Of a stretch of DNA of 64,000 nucleotides, positions 1 through 8,800 are shown piece after piece. Numbering within the stretch: position 1 is the first letter of the stretch; each line of letters starts with the position of its first letter. Source of the DNA: Thermaurantimonas sp046299575 (lineage in GTDB: Bacteria; Bacteroidota; Bacteroidia; Flavobacteriales; Schleiferiaceae); NCBI RefSeq assembly GCF_046299575.1, contig NZ_JBKBHX010000008.1, forward strand, positions 1 to 64,000, written 5' to 3'. A model generated the notes under the pieces. That model saw only the letters and a list, made by a program, of their open reading frames with translations. It had not been told where the DNA came from and made no database searches. The position numbers were made by a program, and so were the translations under genes.

Positions 1-96
1 GTGCCCGACGGGGTGTACCTGTACGTAATCCGCCACACCGACCGCCACGGCAATCCCATGCCCATCCGCCGGGGGGATATACGGCTGTACCGATGA
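1..96 (+). CDS. 3' end of a T9SS type B sorting-domain protein (truncated by window edge)
   Basis: Frame 1 is open from the first base to a TGA at 94-96 and encodes 31 residues, with VPDGVYLYVIRHTDRHG followed by a terminus ending in IRLYR. This is the last segment of the gliding-motility-associated C-terminal domain (T9SS type B signal), which directs export across the outer membrane. The 96 bases differ from the end of the gene stopping at 2647 at only five positions. That gene is therefore a close paralogue over this module. The upstream body and start lie outside the window. Confidence 0.85.
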   Translation: MPDGVYLYVIRHTDRHGNPMPIRRGDIRLYR

Positions 97-305
97 GGTT
101 AAGTGGGTGAAAGATTTAAGGGGGAAGGCAATAGACTTTTTCAATGACCGATGCTATATCAATACCTTTGAAAAAAAAACCGCCTTTTTGCTTCGTTTTC
201 AGAGCTACTCAAAAAAAAGCCGATGTAAAACACACCTTTCCTCTGCCCTCTTGTGCCTATTCGCCTGACACCCCCTGAGGTATATGCATGCACCACAAAA
301 AAAAT

Positions 306-335
306 TTTGCCGTTTTAAAATTTCTTTTAAATTTG
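306..335 (+). promoter_or_regulatory. Bacteroidota-type promoter, TTTG-N18-TAAATTTG
   Basis: TTTG at 306-309 is followed after exactly 18 bases by TAAATTTG at 328-335. This matches the -33 and -7 elements used by the Bacteroidota housekeeping sigma factor. It predicts transcription starting near 342, just ahead of the reading frame that opens at 363. The same spacing is seen at the ribosomal operon promoter at 29519-29548. Confidence 0.6.
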
Positions 336-362
336 ACGTAGTATCGCCAAAAATGCCTGCCT

Positions 363-962
363 GTGAATACAAATACTACCACTCACCGCAAACTGGCTAA
401 GGCAATAACCCTATGGGTTATGAATACAACGTGTACATCCACGCTACACCATAGCTTCTACCTCGACCACGTAAACATCGGCAACTTCTGCTCTCCCGGC
501 CAAACAGCTAATAACAGGTGGATTAACAATAATGGGGCAGTTAAAATAGATGGTTCTTTGATGAATCCAAATCCAAAAATACTCTATTACTGGAACAGCA
601 GTCAGGGAAGTGATTACGATCCAGGTACAATTTCAAATGTCTTTAATCCGATTAATAATGCGACGTTGTATTCCTGCATATCAGCCCCCGCATACCGCCC
701 GCTTGAAGCTGCTGAACAAGCAAAACCTGACCTACAGATCTATCCGAATCCCTTTACAGACCGACTCACTCTTCATAGCAATAGTCATCCGTTGACAGAT
801 ATATCCTTATACAATCTGCATGGTCAGCTTGTATTCCAAAAAAATCAATTGAACCTAAACGAACAGGTAGTACTCCACCTGCAAGGCCTTCCGGCGGGTA
901 TTTATATGCTCTCTGTGCAGCAAAACGGCCATCAAAATGTATATAAAGTTGTCAAGCAATAA
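363..962 (+). CDS. T9SS type A sorting-domain protein, N-terminus doubtful, possibly decayed
   Basis: The open frame begins with GTG at 363 and could give up to 199 residues. An in-frame ATG lies at 420. The last 75 or so residues are a clear T9SS type A sorting domain: a YPNPFTD motif, a strand with ISLYNLHGQLVF, and LPAGIYMLSVQQNG near the end. The first 110 residues resemble nothing I recognise and carry no signal peptide, which is odd for a T9SS cargo because the Sec route is required first. A second frame starting with ATG at 353 reads through a stop into residues MGYEYNVYIHAT before stopping again. The 5' part may therefore be frameshifted or a remnant of a longer gene. A promoter lies directly upstream. 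The sorting domain is sure; an intact functional product is not. Confidence 0.5.
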   Translation: MNTNTTTHRKLAKAITLWVMNTTCTSTLHHSFYLDHVNIGNFCSPGQTANNRWINNNGAVKIDGSLMNPNPKILYYWNSSQGSDYDPGTISNVFNPINNATLYSCISAPAYRPLEAAEQAKPDLQIYPNPFTDRLTLHSNSHPLTDISLYNLHGQLVFQKNQLNLNEQVVLHLQGLPAGIYMLSVQQNGHQNVYKVVKQ

Positions 963-966
963 ACAA

Positions 967-1000
967 ATAAAAGCCGGATGAAACGTTTTATCCTGCTTTC
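967..1000 (+). terminator. Imperfect inverted repeat between two genes
   Basis: AAAGC, GGAT and AAAC on the left pair with GTTT, ATCC and GCTTT on the right, interrupted by a C-T mismatch and a G-T pair, immediately after the stop at 962. It lacks a clear U-tract, so termination is only a possibility. Confidence 0.3.
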
Positions 1001-1009
1001 AAAAAATCA

Positions 1010-2647
1010 ATGCCGATGAAAAGGTATGTAGTACTTCTTTTTCTAAGCATATATGCCCTCACCAATGCGCAAAATCTGATTCAAAATCCCTCATTTGAGG
1101 AATTAGACAAACCGTGTGCCGGCGCTTTTGAATGTCCATTTTTAAGACTTTCCTTGAGATTCTCTCACTCCGGCTCATGGATAAAAAATTGGTATAACTT
1201 TACAGATAATCGCTACAATATTTTTTACGATGGATCGGATGTTTTGCGCAATGGGAAATTTCATGAATTTAACACAACGCATCCAGATTTTTTTTTATAC
1301 AACTCCAATGGTGTACCCATACCACAATCAAGAAAAGGAATTACACATTTGGCATTACTTGTGCATTTTAGATATGCGGCTGTAACTGCAAGCGGCATTT
1401 GTACCAGACTTCCACATAAAGACATTTATCATGGTTTGGTCGGAAATAAATTAAAAGACACCGTCAAAACAGGGGATTATTGCGGATTTTTCTATGCCCG
1501 GGCCGATAGTAGAAATAATTTCCGGTTTAAAAGCATAGGCATCTTTTTGAAAGATGATACCCTGTATCAGCCCTTCGGACCGAATGTTCACTATACAAAT
1601 GCAGATCTTCCATCGATTGGCCATGTAGTCCTTATCAACGACTCAGCTTCTATAAATCAATCATCGGAATGGAAGAAGATTTCGTTTAAGACAACCATCG
1701 CCAATGGAAATTACACGATGTTCTACCTTGGGTGGTTAGAGCCGAATATAAACGATAATTTCAGCTCAGTGGTTGATTCCACAAGTAGTTTGGTTATACT
1801 TCGATGCGGTTCAAATCAAATACCGTTAGTGTTTTCTTCTATGCTCTACATCGACGACGTGCATTTTTTCCGGTGCAGCGATACGGTCTTCAGCGTGCAT
1901 CTGCCACCGGATACGACCCTGTGTGAGGGTGAGTCGCTGACCATCACCCCCACGGTGGTGGACAGCCTCTATGCCCTGGAAAACGATACCCGCTCCTACC
2001 TCTGGAACACAGGCGATACCACCCCTACCATCACCGTCACCCAGCCGGGCAGCTACTGGGTGCGGGTGACCATCGACGGGGAGTTTTCGGCCTGGAGCGA
2101 TACCATTACTGTCAGCTACATCAGCGACTTCACCACCACGGCTCTGCCGCACCCCGATACGATCTGCGAGGGGCTGTCGGCGCAGTTGGCCGTGCAGGTG
2201 CCTGCCGGTGTGCCGGGCATCACCACGGTGTGGAGCACGGGCGATACAGCCTACGCCATCACCGTGCAAGAGCCGGGCACTTACACAGCCTATACCTTCA
2301 ACCAGTGCTTTGCCCACACCGATACCTTCCGCCTCTACACCCGCTTCTGCTGGGACAAGGAGCAGCCCTTCACCACCCTCTACATCCCCAATGCCTTCAC
2401 GCCCAACGGCGACGGGCGAAACGACTGCTTCGAGGTAGTGGGCGATAACCTGGGCAGCTACCAGATACAGGTCTTCAGCCGTTGGGGTGAACTGGTGTAC
2501 CAGAGCGACGACATCAGCCAGTGCTGGGATGGCACCCACCGCGGCCGCCCGGTGCCCGACGGGGTGTACCTGTACGTCATCCGCCATACCGACCGCCACG
2601 GCAATCCCATGCCCATCCGCCGGGGGGAGATACGGCTGTACAGGTGA
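1010..2647 (+). CDS. Secreted protein with T9SS type B (gliding-motility-associated) C-terminal domain
   Basis: The product has 545 residues from ATG 1010, or 543 from the in-frame ATG at 1016, which gives the better signal peptide (MKRYVVLLFLSIYALTNAQ). The mature protein opens with NLIQNPSFEE, a common start of Bacteroidota surface proteins with a jelly-roll-like N-terminal domain. Two Ig/PKD-like domains follow, each with a DTxCEG motif (about residues 300-370 and 375-450). The last 90 residues are the type B sorting domain: IPNAFTPNGDGRND, FSRWGELVYQ and WDGTHRGRPVPDGVYLY. This signal is processed by the T9SS and the protein is released or kept on the cell surface. Base composition changes sharply near 1850: the first half is AT-rich like the neighbouring DNA and the 3' third is about two-thirds GC. 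The 3' end nearly repeats positions 1-96. The mature function is unknown. Confidence 0.85.
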   Translation: MPMKRYVVLLFLSIYALTNAQNLIQNPSFEELDKPCAGAFECPFLRLSLRFSHSGSWIKNWYNFTDNRYNIFYDGSDVLRNGKFHEFNTTHPDFFLYNSNGVPIPQSRKGITHLALLVHFRYAAVTASGICTRLPHKDIYHGLVGNKLKDTVKTGDYCGFFYARADSRNNFRFKSIGIFLKDDTLYQPFGPNVHYTNADLPSIGHVVLINDSASINQSSEWKKISFKTTIANGNYTMFYLGWLEPNINDNFSSVVDSTSSLVILRCGSNQIPLVFSSMLYIDDVHFFRCSDTVFSVHLPPDTTLCEGESLTITPTVVDSLYALENDTRSYLWNTGDTTPTITVTQPGSYWVRVTIDGEFSAWSDTITVSYISDFTTTALPHPDTICEGLSAQLAVQVPAGVPGITTVWSTGDTAYAITVQEPGTYTAYTFNQCFAHTDTFRLYTRFCWDKEQPFTTLYIPNAFTPNGDGRNDCFEVVGDNLGSYQIQVFSRWGELVYQSDDISQCWDGTHRGRPVPDGVYLYVIRHTDRHGNPMPIRRGEIRLYR

Positions 2648-2832
2648 AAATTTGAGTTCCTGTTACAAAAGATGTATTGCTTAAAAATTTATAACCCCCA
2701 TCGTCTAAAACCTCCATGTATGGCTATAACTATTCGCGCATTTGAAATACTTAGCAATTAGTCCACTGCAGCATTCTTTAAAAAATAAATCGTTTGTCAT
2801 AAAAAATAAAATCTCTACATCATGTTCTTTCA

Positions 2833-5800
2833 GTGAATTTTTGCATACAATTCAAGGCTGTGAAAATTCGCTTTAGCCGATATGCGATTTGTGCTTTCTA
2901 CTTGTTAATCAGTGCAAGGTCTCACGGACAGTGGGGCATTGTCACTACACCCCCTGCCACTAACGACACCCTTGTCATTTGTCGAAATTACGCTATACAT
3001 TTTCAGGCAGATACCAATGGCTATGGCGCACTGATCGATTCAGTGCGCTGGTTGATGCCCGGCGCAAACCCCGCTACAGCTACTACATTGTCTGCACAAA
3101 ATATAAAATATTCTTCCTCGGGCACTTACCTGGTTCGCCTCATCTTGTATCAAGGTGCCACAGGCTCAGAAGACTCTCTGTATGTGAATGTTTTGCCTTC
3201 TGTCACCCCATCAATTCAGATACTTAACACTACATCAGGAACCTTTCAGGGCATCACTACTTTTTCCCGCTGCGCAAGTTTGAATGTAGATACGTTTACC
3301 ATCGTACATACTACGTCCCAGCCATATTCAAAATACTACCTCGACTTAGGCGACGGCACTGTGGATTCGGGTACGGCTTTCACTACGTTCAACAAAGTGT
3401 ATAGCAGTTCGGGGAATTACAATTGCTTTTTGGCGTTGAAATCGCCAAACGGCTGCTGGGATACGCTGAAATTCCGGATTTTTTATGGGTCTAATCCGGC
3501 TGTAGGCCTCGGCACACAGGGAAATACTATAGGATGTGTGGGAAATCAGGGGGTCACTATGGCTTTTGATATTTTAAATACGGCCAACAATCCACCAGGC
3601 ACTACCTATACCCTGGAAGTAAGCGATGGAAGCCCACCAGTGATTTTCAATCATCCACCCCCTGCTCAGTATATTCACACGTTCACCAAAGGTTCCTGTG
3701 GATTTAATGTGCCCGGCGGTGGTGGCAACAACGCTTTTTATGTGCGGATTACCGCTACCAATCCCTGTGACGTAAGCGTGGCACAGATCAGTCCTGTGCG
3801 GATTGCATCATCTATTAAAGCCGCTTTCAATAAGCCCGACAGCGTATGTGTTAGCCGCCAGGTCACCATCACCGACCAAAGCCAAAAGGGTAGCATACCT
3901 ACAAATTCCGGCTGCGACAGTACAGGACGAATTCTCTGGAACATCTCACCCGGCACATTTACAGTCAATACCGGTTCTTTAGGGAATGCCAACAACTCCA
4001 TCAACCCCCAAAACTGGATTACCGGCTCCCCGGTGCTCAATGTTACATTTAATCAACCTGGCATCTATCAGGTGCGCCAGGTCGTGGCCAACAGCATTAA
4101 CTGCGACTACGATACTTTGATTAAAACGATTTGCGTCAATGAACTGGCAGATTCAGGTTTCTCAATAAGTACATTGCCGGCCTGCAGTGGCGATACCTTG
4201 CAATTGACCAATCTGGCCAATCTCAATAATTTCTGTAAAAACAGCCAGGTATATTACGAAATAACTCCCGCTACAGGCTGGTCGGCCATAGATAGTCTTC
4301 GTCACCCCAACCCACAGGTCAGATTTACAACGGCCGGCCAGTATCTTATACGGCAGTTTGTGTACAATTACTGCGATACAACAGTCGCAGATACATCCAT
4401 CGTGATTCGCGGCAGACCGGGCGTGATACTACCGGCTGATACCGTCCATTGTGGGCCACTTACACTGAATTTTTCTCTTCCGGGTCTGCAACCTGCAGAG
4501 TTCGACAGCCTTTCGCCCATTATTTCCAGACTATGGACGATTACGCCGGCCGTGGGCTGGGCATTCACATCCGGTACTGCCACATCGGCTCAACCATCTA
4601 TCCAATTCACCCAGTCGGGGGTGTATCAGATGACCTATCAGCTGCAAAATGCTTGCGGAACGACAACAGACACAATGCTTGTCACGATCTACGACCAGCC
4701 TTCAGCCAGCGCACTTTCCGATACCCTTGTGTGCTATGGCGACGATGTGTCGTTTACCTTGCAGAATGTAACAGGCCAGGCTCCCGTGCAGATCACGTGG
4801 GCATCTGCACCGCCGGGATATTCTGCTGCAGGTGCATCAGCTACTTTCTCAAACCTAACACAGAGCACACAGTTTTTTGCCTACCTTCAGGATGCGCTTG
4901 GATGCCGCGATACCATCACAGTATTTGTCACTGTAAATCCTCAAATCCTGGCTGATGCCGGCTCAGGCGGTATCATTTGCGATACTAGCAACATACAGCT
5001 CAGTGGTACAGCCTCCGGCGGCAGTGGATTTCTGCAGATCCAGTGGTCTCCTGCCACAGGTCTGAACAATCCCAATGTACTCAATCCCACAGTGAGCGGC
5101 ATCACATCCAGCACATGGTACAAGCTCACAGTCACTGATTCGGTCGGCTGCAGCGCAATAGACTCTGTGCTGGTCGTTGTTAATCCGCTTCTGACTGCTT
5201 TTGCCGGGAATGATACATTGGTATGTAGTGGTAGTCCTTTCCAGCTACAGGCTGTGGCTACTGGCGGTGCTGGTGGATATCAGTACAACTGGTCGCCGGC
5301 CACAGGTCTTAACAATCCCAGCATCCCTAACCCGCTGGTTTCTGGACTTACAGCGCCACAGCAGTACATTCTGACTGTAACAGACTCCATCGGATGCACA
5401 GCCAGAGACACCATACAGATTTCCCTGTTTCCCGCTATTACCGTCGATGCCGGTTCAAATGCCGAAACCTGTTTCGGAGAAAACATTCAGCTATCAGGTT
5501 CAGCCTCCGGTGGTACAGGTCAACTTTCCTACCAATGGCAGCCGGATGCTCTGCTGCAGAATGCGACCACGCTTACTCCCACCTTCGTAAATCCTCAGCA
5601 GAATCAATGGTTTTACTTCTATGTAACAGACTCGGTAGGTTGTCAGGCGGTGGATAGCGTGTTTGTCCTGGTTGCTCCTCTGCCCCCAGCCAATGCAGGG
5701 CCTGATACTACTATTTGCAAGGGCGATATCTACACGCTCGGTCAGCCGGGTAACCCGGCATTTCAGTATGTATGGACTTCCATTCCGCCTGGAGTATTGG

Positions 5801-8800
5801 CCTCTACACCACAGATTCAGGCCGTTGATACAGCTAATTTTACTTACATATTACAAGTAATCGATACCCTCACGGGTTGCGTGAATTACGATACTGCTTC
5901 GGTCAACATCTCACTGCCTCCGGTAGCCGGTTTCACCACTTCTATCGATAGCGGATGCTCTCCGCTTACCATTTTGCTCTCCGACACCGGCACAGCATCT
6001 CCCGTTCGCCGGTGGTACGCCGGCCTTGCATTTATCGGTACGGCGGCTACTCTGAGCTACACAGCTGCCAATGTATCTCACACCACTGACAGTCTTATAC
6101 CAATATCCCTCGTTCTGGTAAATGCGCAGGGTTGTCGCGACAGCGTAACGCGCTTCGTCAAAATTTTCCCAAGGCCTCTGGCCTCTTTTCTGCCCTCTGA
6201 CACTGTGCTGTGTGCCGGCGACAGCATTACGGTCGTGAATCAATCCATGGGGAAAAATCCTCTTCAGTTTCAATGGTCAGTCACCGGCAGTGCAGCCGTC
6301 AGCAATACCACATCTGCTCAGCCGACGTTCTACTTTCCAAACTTTCAGGGCAATCAGGATAGTCTTTACTTCATCACACTTTCAGTGACTTCACCCGATG
6401 GCTGTGTGGACGACACTTCCCTTACCATCCGCGTAAAAGCCCAACCTGTGGCCTCCTTTGCGCTTTCAAGTGCTTCTTCCTGTGGTGGAACGGCCATTTC
6501 TGCCACCATCTCCAACTATTCGGCTTCGAATACGTATCAGTTTTCTTCCACCCCACCTCTAACCTTTTCCCTTTCGGGAAATACGGCCACTTTTACCCCC
6601 CCACCTCCGACCAATGATTCCGTGACCTATTCCATCCGAATGATGCTCACCACGCCGGAGGGCTGTGTGGACTCTGCATTTGCTGCCTTTACTGTACATC
6701 CTACGCCCACAGCCTCATTTGTGCCGATGCCGGCTGACACCTGTACGCCGGCGACTTTCACTTTCAGCAATCTTTCATCGACCAATCTGCCAGGAAGCCC
6801 ACAAAGCGACCTCTCGTTTCAATGGAATTTCGCAGGTCTGGGTACCTCCACAGCGGCAAATCCATCCTTTACTTTCACCAATTCCGGTACATCCGATACG
6901 TCGTACGCTATTACACTGATTGCCAGCAATTCCTTTGGCTGCTCAGATACTGTAGTGGGCCAGGTCACCGTGCACCCACTGCCCAAAGCACAAATCCAAA
7001 TCATTTCCAATGCCGACTGTGCACCCTTTACAGTGGACACCTCGCGCATTAAGCCAGTGGAATATCCCGGGGCTAATGGCCAATACATCTGGAAAGTACT
7101 TTCTACAAACAACACTCTTCTGGCCACCTTTACAGGGGCTAACGCACTTCAATATTCCCTTACTTCGCCAAATGATACGGTGGTCATTCGGCTAATTGCT
7201 GTCAGTCCGTTCGGCTGTGGTACAGACTCCGTCCAGACATTGGCCTACACTCTGCCCAATCCGGTGGCCAGTTTTAGCCTGTCCACTCATACCGGCTGCA
7301 GCCCTCTATCAGTCCAGGCTTTTGATTCGAGCTCGGGTGGCATTCAGTATCAATGGTATGTCAACAACCTTCCGGCTTCCAACCTTCCAAATCCATCATT
7401 TACCTTTCAAAACACACAACTGAACGACAGCACCATTGTCATTAAGCTGCGCGTAAGCACTTTGTCTGGCTGTGCTGATTCGTTGGAAAAAACCGTCACT
7501 GTTCTCGGCCGCCCCCTGGCCAATTTTATTCCACCAACAGGTTGTGTAGGCGATACGCTTCAGTATATTGGTCAGCCTACAAGTGTGCGTCCGATTGCCA
7601 CTTTTCAGTGGAATTTCGGCAATGGCGATACAGCTGCCACCGCCAATGCTTCCTACGTGTACACGATGCCGGGCGCTTATGCGGTATCTTTTACAATTAC
7701 CGACACAGCCGGTTGCAGCCACACCAGGACGGATACGGTCATCATCCGTCCAAAGCCTTCGGTGAATTTTTCTGTGTCCGGCGGCTGCTTTACCGACAGC
7801 ATATGTCAGGGCATTTCTACCCAGCTGGTCAGTCAGTCCACCCTGCCTCCGCTTGGCGGCATCATCACAGGATATCAATGGGATATCGGAAACAACGGCA
7901 TCATCAATTACACCATCCCGGGCATTACGCATACCTTCCCGGATACGGGACTGGTGCCTGTACGTCTGCGAGTTGTTTCACAGTTTGGCTGCGACTCCGA
8001 AAGAGTGAAAAATTTCTACGTACTTCCAGCTCCTATTGCGGCTTTTGCGCTTGATACCGGTATCATTTGTGCCGGCCAGCCGTCACCCTTTGTCACCCAG
8101 CAGTCTTCGGGCTTCATTCAATCGTATCAATGGACGCTCTATGCGCTGAATGCTGCCAGTCAGCCTGTCGTCATTACTACGGGCAATCAGTTTTTCCCCC
8201 CTACATTACCGACACTGACAGGTTCACTCACAAAGGATACAACTTACTACCTCAAGCTCAAGGTGAGCAGCTGCTGTGCTGCTGACAGCCTGATCCGCAC
8301 AATCACCGTCAGGCCGCAGCCTACAGCCGGATTTCTGGCTTCTGATACGATCGGATGCAGTCCAAAGCTCATTAACTTCCTCATTGACGGCCAGACCCTC
8401 GGTCAGCCGGACTACATCGTCATCAACTGGGGCGATGGCAGCCCGATAGATACCATTTATCCGACCACAATCATCACCCCACAGGGGCCAATCACCCAAT
8501 TTGGCATTAAAAACCATGTTTTTACCTACAACGGAACGAACAACGATACACTCTATACCGTGAGCATGACAGCCGTAAACAGCTGCGGATCCTCCACCTT
8601 TACGCGTACAGTGCGCATTATCCGCCAGACACTCAATGGCTTTTTTACTGCTACGCCCACCTCCGGTTGTGCGCCCCTTACCGTTCAATTTCAGGATCAG
8701 ACCCCCAATAGCACCACCACAGCCTGGTGTTTTAATTTCAACACCTCCACCAATCAATGCACCGGTGGGGTCGCAATGGGTAAGAATGTTCAATTTACAT

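Noticed and set aside
1826..2599. 257-codon open frame on the minus strand
   Set aside because: It lies opposite the GC-rich 3' part of the type B gene; its length is a by-product of base composition and the protein resembles no family.
2648..2832. Promoter for the giant gene
   Set aside because: A TTTG at 2793 is present but the expected -7 position has only a poor match (TACATCAT), so no promoter is claimed.
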